From: Bacteroides sp. 214
Lineage (GTDB): Bacteria > Bacteroidota > Bacteroidia > Bacteroidales > Bacteroidaceae
Direction: 5' to 3'
Length of the DNA stretch: 64,000 nucleotides
NCBI RefSeq assembly: GCF_010501015.1
Contig: NZ_QVML01000007.1
Location: 161,803 to 225,802 of the forward strand
The notes under the pieces are model-generated. The model was not told the DNA's origin, did no database searches, and saw only the letters and a list, made by a program, of their open reading frames with translations. Each line of letters starts with the position of its first letter. Within the stretch, counting starts at the first letter, position 1. Below, piece after piece: positions 8,145 through 17,496 of the stretch. A program made the translations under genes and the position numbers.

Positions 8145-8972
8145 ATGATACTTTTCCCAAATGCTAAAATAAATCTGGGGCTCAATATTGTTGAGAAACG
8201 CCCCGATGGATATCATAATCTCGAAACGGTTTTTTACCCCATTCCACTAAAAGACGCACTGGAAGTTGTAAAAGCAGAACCTGCTACCGGGCAAACAACT
8301 TTATCTGTTTCGGGTATTCAGATAGATGCTAATCCTGCCGATAATCTTGTCATGAAGGCATACGACTTGCTCAAAAAAGCATATTCGCTTCCACCGGTTG
8401 ATATCTTTCTTTATAAACACATTCCCTTTGGGGCAGGCATTGGCGGTGGTTCTGCCGATGCTTCGTTTATGCTCAAATTGCTCAACGATAAGTTCGGGTT
8501 GAACCTCTCTACGTTTGAGCTGGAGAGATATGCTGTTCAATTGGGTGCCGATTGCCCTTTCTTTATTCAAAACAAACCAATGTATGCCGAAGGAATAGGC
8601 GATTTGTTCTCTCCGGTTGATTTATCGTTAAAGGGTTATCGCTTTGTACTAATAAAACCGGATATACATGTTTCTACACGTGATGCCTTTAGTACAATCA
8701 AACCGATTCGACCTCACCACCAGTTGAAAGAAGTTATCAAGAAGCCTATTGAACAATGGAAGGAGTATATAACGAATGATTTTGAGAAGAGTGTTTTCCC
8801 ATTATTTCCTGCCATTGCCGAAGTTAAACAAGAATTGTACAATAAGGGTGCGTTGTATGCTTCCATGAGTGGGTCGGGTTCTTCTGTATTTGGAATATTC
8901 CCGATTGGCTCTCCCGAAGTTTTGTTGGATAATAACGGAATGTTTTCTTTTCAGTGCATGTTGGAGGTGTAA
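8145..8972 (+). CDS. ispE: 4-diphosphocytidyl-2-C-methyl-D-erythritol kinase
   Basis: IspE is the GHMP kinase that phosphorylates CDP-methylerythritol in the MEP (non-mevalonate) isoprenoid pathway. The 275-residue protein has the N-terminal substrate motif [11 protein letters not shown], the ATP-binding glycine loop [13 protein letters not shown] (about 94-106), LGADCPFF, and the C-terminal GHMP motif [13 protein letters not shown]. The length is normal. It is divergent from dnaB with its own promoter. Confidence 0.96.
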   Translation: MILFPNAKINLGLNIVEKRPDGYHNLETVFYPIPLKDALEVVKAEPATGQTTLSVSGIQIDANPADNLVMKAYDLLKKAYSLPPVDIFLYKHIPFGAGIGGGSADASFMLKLLNDKFGLNLSTFELERYAVQLGADCPFFIQNKPMYAEGIGDLFSPVDLSLKGYRFVLIKPDIHVSTRDAFSTIKPIRPHHQLKEVIKKPIEQWKEYITNDFEKSVFPLFPAIAEVKQELYNKGALYASMSGSGSSVFGIFPIGSPEVLLDNNGMFSFQCMLEV

Positions 8973-8980
8973 GTAAAAAG

Positions 8981-9012
8981 AGCGGTACCTCGATTCTCAT
9001 CGCAGTACCGCT
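8981..9012. terminator. Hairpin in the ispE-galE convergent gap
   Basis: AGCGGTAC (8981-8988) pairs with GTACCGCT (9005-9012). On the minus strand the stem is followed by a CTTTTTA tract, so it could end galE transcription; on the plus strand it lies just after the ispE stop. A second small repeat TATACC/GGTATA lies near 9070. The rest of the 230-bp gap shows nothing else. Confidence 0.55.
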
Positions 9013-9202
9013 CACAACACAAACACAAAATAAAACACGACAAAACTACTATGCACCATCCTGTTTCTATACCGGGGAGGTATAAAGGACAATCAGAAAT
9101 ATTCGCATATTCACTGCTTGTTATCAGGATGATTCTATAGTAAAAACAAACAATATCTTTCTTTGTTTCTCTTTATTCGGTTAAATTAGTATAATCAACG
9201 TG

Positions 9203-10237
9203 TTATTGAATACCTAATTCACGAAGCTTCAATTGCCATGCCCATGCAGAGCGCAGCGTGTCTTCAATACTTGTTTCTGCCTTCCATCCCAATTCGTTGT
9301 TCGCATGTTCCGGGTTCGCCCATACTTGTTCGATGTCTCCGGCACGGCGACCTACGATTTGATAGTTCAGCTTAACACCGGTCGATTCTTCGAATGCATG
9401 AATAAGCTCAAGCACTGAAAGACCACGGCCGGTACCAATATTGAATATTTCTACTTTTTCTTTTTGCTTCTTCTCCACAATACGATCGATAGCGATAACA
9501 TGTGCTTTCGCTAAATCCACAACATTGATGTAGTCGCGGATACACGATCCGTCGGGAGTATTATAATCATCTCCATATACACTTAGCTTTTCGCGAATTC
9601 CAATAGCGGTTTGCGTAAGGTAAGGTATAAGATTCAATGGAACACCATTGGGCAATTCTCCTAATAAAGCAGTGGGATGTGCGCCAATCGGATTAAAGTA
9701 ACGAAGTAGGATAGAAGTGATAGGTGCACCCGAAGTCACCGTATCTTGAATAATCTCTTCGTTAATTTGTTTTGTGTTTCCATACGGAGACTCTGCTTTC
9801 TTCATGGGTGCTTCTTCTGTAACCGGAAGCACATCGGGCTGTCCATAAACAGTACACGAAGAAGAAAAAACAATACCATCCACATGATGCTTTGGCATTA
9901 ACTCCAGCAAATTAATCAGTGAAAGCAGATTGTTCTTGTAATATAACAACGGCTTTTCAACAGATTCTCCTACTGCCTTGCTCGCAGCGAAGTGAATAAT
10001 AGCTTTAATTCCGGAGTATTTAGTAAACAGATTCTCCAATCCTTGAAAATCCAAACAATCTAATTGCTCAAAAGCCGGACGAATACCCGATATCTTTTCT
10101 ATATTATCGACTACCTTAGCCGTAGAGTTTGACAAATTGTCAATGATAACAACCTCATACCCCGAGTTTTGTAGCTCAACAACTGTATGAGATCCTATAT
10201 ATCCGGTTCCACCTGTTACTAATATTCTACCTTTCAT
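9203..10237 (-). CDS. galE: UDP-glucose 4-epimerase
   Basis: The enzyme interconverts UDP-glucose and UDP-galactose in the Leloir pathway and supplies galactose for surface glycans. The 344-residue extended SDR protein has the NAD-binding GGTGYIGSHTVVEL at 8-21, the catalytic Ser region VFSSSCTVYG, the YxxxK pair (SPYGNTKQINEE), and the family motif LRYFNPIGAHP. The C-terminal GRRAGDIEQVWANP is typical of GalE. A -7 element is present at 10267-10274 (minus strand). It follows the Rnf operon but appears to have its own promoter. Confidence 0.95.
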   Translation of the reverse strand: MKGRILVTGGTGYIGSHTVVELQNSGYEVVIIDNLSNSTAKVVDNIEKISGIRPAFEQLDCLDFQGLENLFTKYSGIKAIIHFAASKAVGESVEKPLLYYKNNLLSLINLLELMPKHHVDGIVFSSSCTVYGQPDVLPVTEEAPMKKAESPYGNTKQINEEIIQDTVTSGAPITSILLRYFNPIGAHPTALLGELPNGVPLNLIPYLTQTAIGIREKLSVYGDDYNTPDGSCIRDYINVVDLAKAHVIAIDRIVEKKQKEKVEIFNIGTGRGLSVLELIHAFEESTGVKLNYQIVGRRAGDIEQVWANPEHANNELGWKAETSIEDTLRSAWAWQLKLRELGIQ

Positions 10238-10266
10238 TATTGTAGGATGATTTTTTTTGTTGATTG

Positions 10267-10274
10267 CAAAAATA
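10267..10274 (-). promoter_or_regulatory. -7 promoter element of galE
   Basis: The minus strand reads TATTTTTG (TAnnTTTG), 30 bp before the galE ATG; a possible -33 (TTTG on the minus strand) lies at 10300-10303. Confidence 0.5.
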
Positions 10275-10322
10275 CAGAATAATTATTAATCCGTATTAGC
10301 AAACGTCTATAAATAACACTTG

Positions 10323-10901
10323 TTAAATAGAAACTACGCCTGAAAAACCCATAAATGCCATAGCCAACAAGCCGGCTGTTATAAGAGCAATCGGTGTTCC
10401 TTCCATTCCTTTAGGAACCTTTATCAGACTCATTTGTTCGCGAAGTCCGGCAAAAATAACCAATGCTAAAGCAAATCCAAGTGCAGTAGAGAATGCGTAA
10501 ACAATTCCGGTTAAAAGATCAAAGTCTTTTTGAATAACAAGAATTGCTACTCCAAGAATACAGCAGTTGGTCGTTATCAGAGGGAGAAACACCCCTAAGG
10601 CCTGATAGAGAGCAGGAGAAACCTTTTTAAGTATAATTTCTACCATCTGCACCAATCCGGCAATTACCAAGATAAAGGTAATGGTTTGTAAGTATCCCAA
10701 ATCAAAAGCATCCAGCACATACTTCTGAATAAGGAAAGTAACCAATGTAGCAATGGTCAATACGAAAGCAACAGCGGCTCCCATACCCGTAGCTGTTTCT
10801 ACTTTCTTGGAGACTCCCAAGAAAGGGCAAATACCAAGGAATTGTGACAATACAATATTGTTCACAAAAACAGCAGATATAAATATAATGATATATTCCA
10901 T
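10323..10901 (-). CDS. rnfA: Rnf electron transport complex subunit RnfA
   Basis: RnfA is an integral membrane subunit of the ion-translocating ferredoxin:NAD+ oxidoreductase. The 192-residue protein has six hydrophobic helices and the conserved stretches VNNIVLSQFLGICPFLGVS and TNCCILGVAIL, whose cysteines are placed as in RnfA/NqrE for the intramembrane iron centre. It is the last gene of the operon, 20 bp after rnfE. Confidence 0.95.
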   Translation of the reverse strand: MEYIIIFISAVFVNNIVLSQFLGICPFLGVSKKVETATGMGAAVAFVLTIATLVTFLIQKYVLDAFDLGYLQTITFILVIAGLVQMVEIILKKVSPALYQALGVFLPLITTNCCILGVAILVIQKDFDLLTGIVYAFSTALGFALALVIFAGLREQMSLIKVPKGMEGTPIALITAGLLAMAFMGFSGVVSI

Positions 10902-10921
10902 AATATTTCTTTTGAGTTAAA

Positions 10922-11509
10922 TTAAGAAGCCTTCTTTAGCTTGTTTATCAAAGCAATTAAATATCCCAAGGCAATAAAAGCGCCGGGAGCCAAAACAAAC
11001 AGTAACATTCCATATTGTTCCGGGAAAATAGCCATATCAAAGACTTTACCTGTTCCAAGTAATTCGCGTGTAGCTCCTAAAAGCGTTAAAGCAAGCGTAA
11101 ACCCTAATCCCATTCCTAAACCATCGAGCATAGAAGAGAAAGGAGAATTTTTCGCGGCAAATGCTTCTGCGCGTCCTAATACAATACAGTTTACCACAAT
11201 CAACGGAATAAACAACCCGAGTGTAGCATATAAACCAGGTACGTATGCTTGCATAATCATTTGCAGCAATGTTACGAAAGAGGCTATTACTACAATATAA
11301 GAAGGTATACGAACCATATCAGGAATAAGATTCTTAATCAATGATATAACCAAGTTAGAACATACCAACACAAACATGGTGGCAAGTCCCATTCCCATAC
11401 CATTAATAGCCGAAGAAGTTGTTCCCAATGTAGGACACATTCCTAACAGAAGTACAAATACGGGGTTCTCTTTGATAATCCCGTTCGTTAAAACTTTCAA
11501 GTTATTCAT
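10922..11509 (-). CDS. rnfE: Rnf electron transport complex subunit RnfE
   Basis: RnfE is the pseudo-symmetric partner of RnfA in the membrane. The 195-residue protein has six predicted helices and the motifs ENPVFVLLLGMCPTLGTTSS and NCIVLGRAEAFA, which match RnfE/NqrD, including the Cys residues that share the intramembrane iron centre with RnfA. It sits between rnfG (18 bp) and rnfA (20 bp). Confidence 0.95.
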   Translation of the reverse strand: MNNLKVLTNGIIKENPVFVLLLGMCPTLGTTSSAINGMGMGLATMFVLVCSNLVISLIKNLIPDMVRIPSYIVVIASFVTLLQMIMQAYVPGLYATLGLFIPLIVVNCIVLGRAEAFAAKNSPFSSMLDGLGMGLGFTLALTLLGATRELLGTGKVFDMAIFPEQYGMLLFVLAPGAFIALGYLIALINKLKKAS

Positions 11510-11527
11510 AGCTTATACTCCTTTCTT

Positions 11528-12190
11528 TTAGTTTATTTTAGTAGAATCTGCTTTGGCTGTAGCCGCAGTGTTTGCATCTGCTTGTGGTGTCGCCGAGGTT
11601 AATCCATCATTTTCTCCTTTGTAAGCAGCGTATGCGTTGTTTACCGCATTCAAGAATGCGCGCGAAGTAATTGTTGATGCGGTTATGGCATCAATCTGTC
11701 CACCGTCTTTGGATACGATAAGTGCGCCTTCGCCCGGGTTCATACCAATAATACTTCCTTTGCCATCTTTCTTAAACCAAGTATTAGCTTTAGAACCCAA
11801 CCCCGGAGTTTCGGAGTGGGCTAGCAATGAGTAATCATGGATTTTTCCGTTTTCATCGAAACCAATCAATATTTTGATAGCTCCCGAAAACCCATTTGAA
11901 GATGCTTCTACGGCTGTACCAACAACTTTATCGCCATCTTTGGCTGGATAAACGATGAACTCAGCCTCTTTGCCATCTACATTTAATGTGATTGTTTGAG
12001 CTTCTTCCACCGGATTGTTGGTAAATGCCGGTACGACTTCCTTCAACGCATTGTTGAGGGTGTTTAAGTTAGCCTGAGCAATGGGCTCTTTGGTTAATTC
12101 GTTTACATATGCCAGTAACCCTACTGCTACAACTGTAACACTTGTAAGTACCAGCAACATATTTAATAAGGATGATTCAAGCTTTTTCAT
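11528..12190 (-). CDS. rnfG: Rnf electron transport complex subunit RnfG (FMN-binding)
   Basis: RnfG carries a covalent FMN on the periplasmic side. The 220-residue protein has one N-terminal membrane helix (about 9-29), then an FMN-binding domain with GFSGAIKILIGFDENG, HSETPGLGSKA and the flavinylation region DAITASTITS (about 165-175), in which a Thr would take FMN. The usual SGAT core reads TAST here, which I believe is the Bacteroidales form. The C-terminal tail is Ala/Thr-rich. Its start overlaps the rnfD stop by 4 bp (ATGA), so translation is probably coupled. Confidence 0.94.
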   Translation of the reverse strand: MKKLESSLLNMLLVLTSVTVVAVGLLAYVNELTKEPIAQANLNTLNNALKEVVPAFTNNPVEEAQTITLNVDGKEAEFIVYPAKDGDKVVGTAVEASSNGFSGAIKILIGFDENGKIHDYSLLAHSETPGLGSKANTWFKKDGKGSIIGMNPGEGALIVSKDGGQIDAITASTITSRAFLNAVNNAYAAYKGENDGLTSATPQADANTAATAKADSTKIN

Positions 12191-13185
12191 TTCTTCTTTT
12201 TCGCTACCTCCCCAAAGCGTTTTGGTTTGAAATAGATATTAATCAACGGTGTGAATGCATTCATTATTAATATAGCGAATGACATACCTTCCGGATAAGC
12301 ACCAAACAGACGGATAACTACCGTGAGGATACCAATACAAACTCCATAAAGAAGCATACCCGATTTACTCATCGGTGATGTAACATAGTCGGTTGCCATA
12401 AAAACAGCACCGAGCATAAGTCCACCAGTCAACAAGTGTGTTAATGGAGAAGCATACACTTCTGGGTTGATACCATGCATGATACCGGTAAAAACAGATA
12501 CTGTTACTAAGATAGAAACAGGAATGTGCCAAGTAATAATTCTACGAATCAACATGTAGATTAATCCGATTAAGAGTGCAACAGCACTGACTTCGCCCAA
12601 GCTACCGGGGTTTTGTCCGATGAATAGCTGTAATGAACTGGGTAAATCGCTTAACGACATACCGGGTGCACCGTTTATTACCCCTTTCATAATAGCAAGT
12701 GGGGTGGCAGTGGTTGCAACATCTACATAACTGGCAAGTTGTCCAACTTCTGGCCATGTGGTCATTTGTACGGGGAAGGAGAGCAACAAGAAAACACGTC
12801 CAGCCAACGCGGGGTTGAACGGGTTGTTTCCTAAACCACCAAAAGACATCTTACCTACGCCAATGGCGAACAATGCTCCAATTAAAATTATCCATATAGG
12901 AAGATTAGAAGGAAGATTAAATGCCAATAGTACGCCTGTGATAGCAGCCGACCCGTCGCAAATAGTGCATTCATCTTTCTTCATGATAAACTTATTGATT
13001 GCCCACTCGAACACCAAGCAAGCCAAAACCGAAGTAACCGTAACTACCAACGCTCCTAATCCGTAGAAATAAAGCGAAACTAATAGCGCAGGTATCAAAG
13101 CAATCAATACACCATACATGTTCTTTTGTATGCTGTCGCCACTATGAACGTGCGGTGAAAATGATACTGTTAATTTGTTTCTCAT
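12187..13185 (-). CDS. rnfD: Rnf electron transport complex subunit RnfD
   Basis: RnfD is the large membrane subunit with covalent FMN. The 332-residue protein has about nine membrane helices. FGGLGNNPFNPALAGRVFLL is the NqrB/RnfD signature, and ATDYVTSPMSKSG holds the Thr that is flavinylated. The stop overlaps the rnfG start, and rnfC ends 8 bp upstream. Confidence 0.95.
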   Translation of the reverse strand: MRNKLTVSFSPHVHSGDSIQKNMYGVLIALIPALLVSLYFYGLGALVVTVTSVLACLVFEWAINKFIMKKDECTICDGSAAITGVLLAFNLPSNLPIWIILIGALFAIGVGKMSFGGLGNNPFNPALAGRVFLLLSFPVQMTTWPEVGQLASYVDVATTATPLAIMKGVINGAPGMSLSDLPSSLQLFIGQNPGSLGEVSAVALLIGLIYMLIRRIITWHIPVSILVTVSVFTGIMHGINPEVYASPLTHLLTGGLMLGAVFMATDYVTSPMSKSGMLLYGVCIGILTVVIRLFGAYPEGMSFAILIMNAFTPLINIYFKPKRFGEVAKKKK

Positions 13186-13193
13186 ATTGTGAT

Positions 13194-14531
13194 TTATTTT
13201 TTTACTTGACGTGAACGAATCATGGCACCTACCTTGGCTTTACCTAAACGGCAATAATCAAGCAGGGGTAATTGTGCCGGACAAGTGAATTGGCATGAGC
13301 CACACTCTATACAGTCCATGATATTTTCTCTCTCCATCCGCTCAAAATCGCCTTTATTGGCAAGTGTTGAAAGCAAATAAGGTTCTAATCCCATTGGGCA
13401 AGCACCTACACACTTGGCACAACGAATACAGCTTTTTGCAGCACCACGTTTTGCCTCTTTGTCATTCATTATCAGGATGCCCGAACTTCCTTTTGCCATT
13501 GGCACTTCGGCATTAACGAGTGCTTTACCCATCATAGGCCCACCGCCGATAATCTTGCCGGTGTCTTCGGGTAGTCCGCCACAAGCATCAATAAGTTGCT
13601 GCATGGGTGTGCCGATGCGAGCAAGGAAGTTGGATGGTTTTTTTACAGACTTACCAGTTACGGTAATGATACGTTCGAAGAGTGGTTTGTTCTTTTGTAC
13701 AGCTTCGTAGATGGCATATGCTGTTCCAACATTCTGCACAATAGCTCCGGTAGCAATAGGTAATGCACCGCTAGGCACCTGGCGCGAAATAACTGCGTCA
13801 ATCAATTGCTTTTCGCCTCCTTGTGGGTATTGCACTTTGAGTGGAACAATGCTGATACCAGTATAATCTGCAGCTACTTTGGTCATCAATTTAATGGCAT
13901 CGGGCTTGTTGTTCTCGATTCCAATGTATGCTTTATTCACCTTAACTGCTTTCATGATAAGGTTAACACCTACCATTATTTCTTCTGCATGCTCTAACAT
14001 CAGTTGGTGGTCAGCAGTCAGATAAGGTTCACACTCTACTGCATTGATGATAACACATTCTGCTTTAGAACCTGGAGGAGGCATTAGTTTTACTTGTGTA
14101 GGAAAACAAGCGCCTCCTAATCCTACGATTCCGGCAGCGGTTATTTTCTTTATAATTTCTTCTGGGGTAAGTATACACTCTTTAACAAGGTCCTTACTGC
14201 GGTCGATAGACTCTTCCCATTCATCACCTTCTACATCAATAAAAATAGCTGGTTTGGGATAGCCACTTGCATCAATGATGCTATCTACTTTGGCTACTTT
14301 GCCACTGACGGATGAATGAATAGCGGCCGAAACAAAACCATTTGCTTCGGCTATGACTGTGCCCACTTTTACAACATCACCTTTACTTACTATAGCCTTT
14401 GCGGGAGCACCAATGTGCTGCCCCAAAAGGATAACTGCCTTGCTGGGAACATCAGCAGTTATAATCGGTTGATGCGCTGAAAGTTTATTTTCGTGTGGAT
14501 GAACACCGCCAATTGAAAATGTTTTCAACAT
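13194..14531 (-). CDS. rnfC: Rnf electron transport complex subunit RnfC
   Basis: RnfC is the NADH-binding subunit, with FMN and two [4Fe-4S] clusters, on the cytoplasmic face. The 445-residue protein has an N-terminal barrel-sandwich region (GGVHPHENKLSAHQP), a nucleotide-binding region with VGLGGACFPTQVKL and VINAVECEPYLTADH, and two ferredoxin motifs near the C-terminus: CIRCAKCVGACPMGLEP and CIECGSCQFTCPAQLPLLDYC. It lacks the long repeat-rich C-terminal tail of enterobacterial RnfC. Confidence 0.96.
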   Translation of the reverse strand: MLKTFSIGGVHPHENKLSAHQPIITADVPSKAVILLGQHIGAPAKAIVSKGDVVKVGTVIAEANGFVSAAIHSSVSGKVAKVDSIIDASGYPKPAIFIDVEGDEWEESIDRSKDLVKECILTPEEIIKKITAAGIVGLGGACFPTQVKLMPPPGSKAECVIINAVECEPYLTADHQLMLEHAEEIMVGVNLIMKAVKVNKAYIGIENNKPDAIKLMTKVAADYTGISIVPLKVQYPQGGEKQLIDAVISRQVPSGALPIATGAIVQNVGTAYAIYEAVQKNKPLFERIITVTGKSVKKPSNFLARIGTPMQQLIDACGGLPEDTGKIIGGGPMMGKALVNAEVPMAKGSSGILIMNDKEAKRGAAKSCIRCAKCVGACPMGLEPYLLSTLANKGDFERMERENIMDCIECGSCQFTCPAQLPLLDYCRLGKAKVGAMIRSRQVKK

Positions 14532-14561
14532 AAGTTTTATGTATTTTCTGTTTATGCGTAA

Positions 14562-15440
14562 CTAATCTTTAGACTCGGATATGGGAGTAGGAGTAGGCTC
14601 TGCTTCTTCTACTTTGGGTTTGCGAGGAGGAAAGTTCTCTTCGAGAATAGTTCCCTGAGGACAAACCTCTACACATTTGCGGCACAACTTACATTTATTA
14701 AAGTCAATGTATGCTAAGTTATTTTCTAATGTTATAGCATCGAATGCACAGGCTTTTACACACTTGCCACAACCAATACAACCCACTTCGCACGCTTTGC
14801 GTGTCAGAGCACCTTTGTCTTTGTTCACACAAGAGACATATACACGACGTGATTTTTTTCCTTGTGCACGAAGTTCGATAATAGCTTTAGGACACGCTTT
14901 TACACAAGCACCACAAGCTGTACACTTTTCTTCTACTACTTCAGGAAGTCCCGTCTCTGGGTTCATGTGAATAGCATCGAACTGACAAGCTGCAACACAG
15001 TCGCCACAACCCAGGCAGCCGTAACTACAAGCTGTTTCGCCACCATATGTCGCAGCGGCAATAGCGCAGCTTTTAGCTCCGTCATACAAATTAAGGTGTG
15101 CGCGTTTTGCACACGAACCACTACATTTTACTACGGCAAGCATCGGTTCGGAAACAGTTGCTTCGCGACCTAAAAGAGTAGCGATGTTAGCCATTAACTC
15201 ACTTCCGCCAACAGGGCAGTTCTTACCTTCCAGTGTGTCTGAGTTTACGCATGCTGCTGCAAAACCACCACAACCGGGGAAACCACAGCCACCACAGTTG
15301 GCTTGAGGAAGAATTTCGGCTACTTGCGCAATTCTCGGATCTTCATACACAGTAAATTTCTTAGAAGCTACATATAGTATAGCAGCGATAATAAACGCTA
15401 TAGCTCCCAAAGAAAGCACTGCAATCAGAATAAAATTCAT
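14562..15440 (-). CDS. rnfB: Rnf electron transport complex subunit RnfB (ferredoxin-type)
   Basis: RnfB accepts electrons from ferredoxin. The 292-residue protein has an N-terminal membrane helix (5-27), a four-Cys cluster domain (CGGCGFPGCGGFA, then C-NC), and several ferredoxin-type CxxCxxCxxxC clusters in the second half (CLGCGDCVAAC, CTACGACVKACP, CIGCGKCVKAC, CKLCRKCVEVCP). It is the first Rnf subunit of the operon, 11 bp after the RseC-like gene. Confidence 0.96.
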   Translation of the reverse strand: MNFILIAVLSLGAIAFIIAAILYVASKKFTVYEDPRIAQVAEILPQANCGGCGFPGCGGFAAACVNSDTLEGKNCPVGGSELMANIATLLGREATVSEPMLAVVKCSGSCAKRAHLNLYDGAKSCAIAAATYGGETACSYGCLGCGDCVAACQFDAIHMNPETGLPEVVEEKCTACGACVKACPKAIIELRAQGKKSRRVYVSCVNKDKGALTRKACEVGCIGCGKCVKACAFDAITLENNLAYIDFNKCKLCRKCVEVCPQGTILEENFPPRKPKVEEAEPTPTPISESKD

Positions 15441-15451
15441 AAATTAGCGAT

Positions 15452-15868
15452 TTATAAAGGTTTAATTTTAAACAAAAAACTCTTCTTAAACTTATTCTTA
15501 TTCAAACTCAGTATAACATAATATATAATGAGTAAGAGTAAGGATATACCAGCCGAAAACAATTCGTTTTGAGCAGTAAGTGACATAACAGTAAAAAGTG
15601 AGATTACAAGCACTAAGAAAGGAATTACAAAGGCGTATAATACAGCCTTCATCCCCATGGAGGTTTCGCCGATGACTTCTACTACATCTCCAATCTGATA
15701 AACATGTGTCGTGGTGTATATATCTACAATTTTCTCTTTTGTGTCTGCCGATGTGCAATGCCCCTTAATGCTACAGGAAGCACAAGCCGCTGTCTGAACA
15801 ATCTTTACGCGAATATGATTGCCTTCGGTGCTTTCCACAATACCCTGATGTGATATGACGTTGTTCAT
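15452..15868 (-). CDS. RseC/SoxR-reducing-system-like membrane protein, first gene of the rnf operon
   Basis: The 138-residue protein has an N-terminal cytoplasmic part with a Cys cluster (AACASCSIKGHC, about 29-40) and two membrane helices (about 76-94 and 103-122), the layout of the RseC/MucC family. In other bacteria RseC-type proteins work with Rnf/Rsx in reducing SoxR or in sigma-E signalling. Here it leads the rnfBCDGEA operon, supporting a link to Rnf assembly or redox control. Exact function is inferred. Confidence 0.82.
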   Translation of the reverse strand: MNNVISHQGIVESTEGNHIRVKIVQTAACASCSIKGHCTSADTKEKIVDIYTTTHVYQIGDVVEVIGETSMGMKAVLYAFVIPFLVLVISLFTVMSLTAQNELFSAGISLLLLIIYYVILSLNKNKFKKSFLFKIKPL

Positions 15869-15896
15869 TTTGCAAAGTGTACATTACAAATTGCGG

Positions 15897-15904
15897 CAAA
15901 TTTA
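15897..15904 (-). promoter_or_regulatory. -7 promoter element of the rseC-rnf operon
   Basis: The minus strand reads TAAATTTG, a TAnnTTTG match 28 bp upstream of the first ATG of the operon. Confidence 0.5.
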
Positions 15905-16037
15905 CTCATTATTTGTTAATATAGAAGAGTTACCTTGCTTTTTTATACTTATTAATGGTTATTTTAATGAATATCGGCAATGATACTATCAATAAGCAAA
16001 AATATGGCTGTTAATCTTATCTTATAATTGCGAGCAA

Positions 16038-17402
16038 TTACCATTTGTAATTAAGTCCAAAACTAAGTAATTCCTGCCATTGAAAATGACTCTTTCCGTT
16101 TTTATTTACACTATCGTCAAAGCGCCCGTGGAAAAATAGTTTCGTTGATAAATATTTGTTCAATACGAAGTTGAACGTGTTTTCCCATTCGGCTTCTATT
16201 TTATCGTAGCTGGTAAAATAATAGAGGCGTGATGTTAGCGTAACAGAAGGAATTATTGTCCACGAAAGTCTTGATTCCATTTTAGAACCGAAGTCGTGCA
16301 GGAATTTCTCTCCTTTTTTTAGTCCGAATTTAGTCTCGTCAACCTTTTTATTAGCTACAATCTTCAAATTATAAGTAGCAGGAGCTATAAATACGGAAAG
16401 TTCCATGTTTTTCTTCTTCTTCAGTTTGTAGTCCATACCGATACTGGATACCCAAGTAGCAGGAGAAAGGAAAGAAGATATTCTTTTGTGGCTGTTGGTT
16501 TTATAATTATTGAAGAACTGTGTGTTAAATTCCGAAGCGATGGTATAGTACCATTTCTTCGAAGCCTGTACACCAATCTTAGAATACAGTCGCAGCAGGT
16601 CGGTGTTTATGTTGTATTCGCGAATAGTATCCGAAGGCACAGTGTTAAAACCGGCTTTTATCTCCAGAAAATTCTCCCATTGTACCTTTTCTTTGTCATT
16701 GTAATTGGCTGCCAGTTTAATGGTAGTTCGTAGTGTATTGCTGCTTTCGCCTCCTTTATACCAATTTTTCGAGATATAATTTTGTGAAATCTGCAAAGAG
16801 GCATCACCGCTTTTTGTCCAAAAGTTAGGCTTTTGAATAATCATTCCAGCCGTACCTACATCTTCAATAGCTTTGTCGCTTTGAAACAATTCGAGTACCC
16901 TTGCTTTGGGGGCAATTTTTACTTCTACATCCCGGCGAAAAGGCTTACGGCTATTAATATAATCTTCTGTATAAACAACAAGCTCCATGTTGGTGGCATA
17001 GATGTTTCGTAATATTTTGTCTGCCTGTTTATTTCCCTCTTTTAGTGTTGAGAATTTACTTTTATCATAGGTAAGCCACTCAAGATCGCTAACATAAAAA
17101 GAATCGGGTACCAATGATCTTTGGGGAACTTCTGTTATTTCTTTTATAGCCGAAGAGTAGAAAGTAACCGGCATAAATAATTTGTAGTATTTAATATTGT
17201 AAGGAACATGAGTATAGTCTGTGTTAAGCAACACAGAGTCGATATTACCAAATATCTCTTTATATAATAAGGTGGTACTATCTTTTACCGCAATGCGTTC
17301 AATGCTTATAGCTGCATCTTTGTGTGTAGCATCAGACTGTGCGTTTGCTGATATACCAATAAAAGCAATCACAAATATGAATAAGGCGTGTTTACGTTTC
17401 AT
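16038..17402 (-). CDS. DUF3078 outer-membrane protein
   Basis: The 454-residue protein has a signal peptide cleaved after SANA (about residue 21). The C-terminal half carries DUF3078, marked by DASLQISQNYISKNWYKGGESS and repeated amphipathic strands ending in an aromatic-rich LSFGLNYKW, the usual end of an outer-membrane barrel. Function of the family is unknown. It is a single gene with its own -7 element (17423-17430) and no obvious functional neighbour. Confidence 0.8.
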   Translation of the reverse strand: MKRKHALFIFVIAFIGISANAQSDATHKDAAISIERIAVKDSTTLLYKEIFGNIDSVLLNTDYTHVPYNIKYYKLFMPVTFYSSAIKEITEVPQRSLVPDSFYVSDLEWLTYDKSKFSTLKEGNKQADKILRNIYATNMELVVYTEDYINSRKPFRRDVEVKIAPKARVLELFQSDKAIEDVGTAGMIIQKPNFWTKSGDASLQISQNYISKNWYKGGESSNTLRTTIKLAANYNDKEKVQWENFLEIKAGFNTVPSDTIREYNINTDLLRLYSKIGVQASKKWYYTIASEFNTQFFNNYKTNSHKRISSFLSPATWVSSIGMDYKLKKKKNMELSVFIAPATYNLKIVANKKVDETKFGLKKGEKFLHDFGSKMESRLSWTIIPSVTLTSRLYYFTSYDKIEAEWENTFNFVLNKYLSTKLFFHGRFDDSVNKNGKSHFQWQELLSFGLNYKW

Positions 17403-17422
17403 TCTTTTCTATAATTTAAACA

Positions 17423-17430
17423 CAAAAGTA
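17423..17430 (-). promoter_or_regulatory. -7 promoter element of the DUF3078 gene
   Basis: The minus strand reads TACTTTTG (TAnnTTTG), 20 bp upstream of the ATG. Confidence 0.5.
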
Positions 17431-17496
17431 TAGCAATATATAGAAATTAGCTAATCAATTTTGCTTTTTTAGAGTTTTAGCTGCTTGCTTTGATGG

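Noticed and set aside
10941..11300. 119-residue frame on the plus strand inside rnfE
   Set aside because: It is a reverse-strand shadow of a well-conserved membrane protein gene; low complexity and no family resemblance.
13414..13710. 98-residue frame opposite rnfC
   Set aside because: Shadow of the rnfC coding sequence on the other strand.
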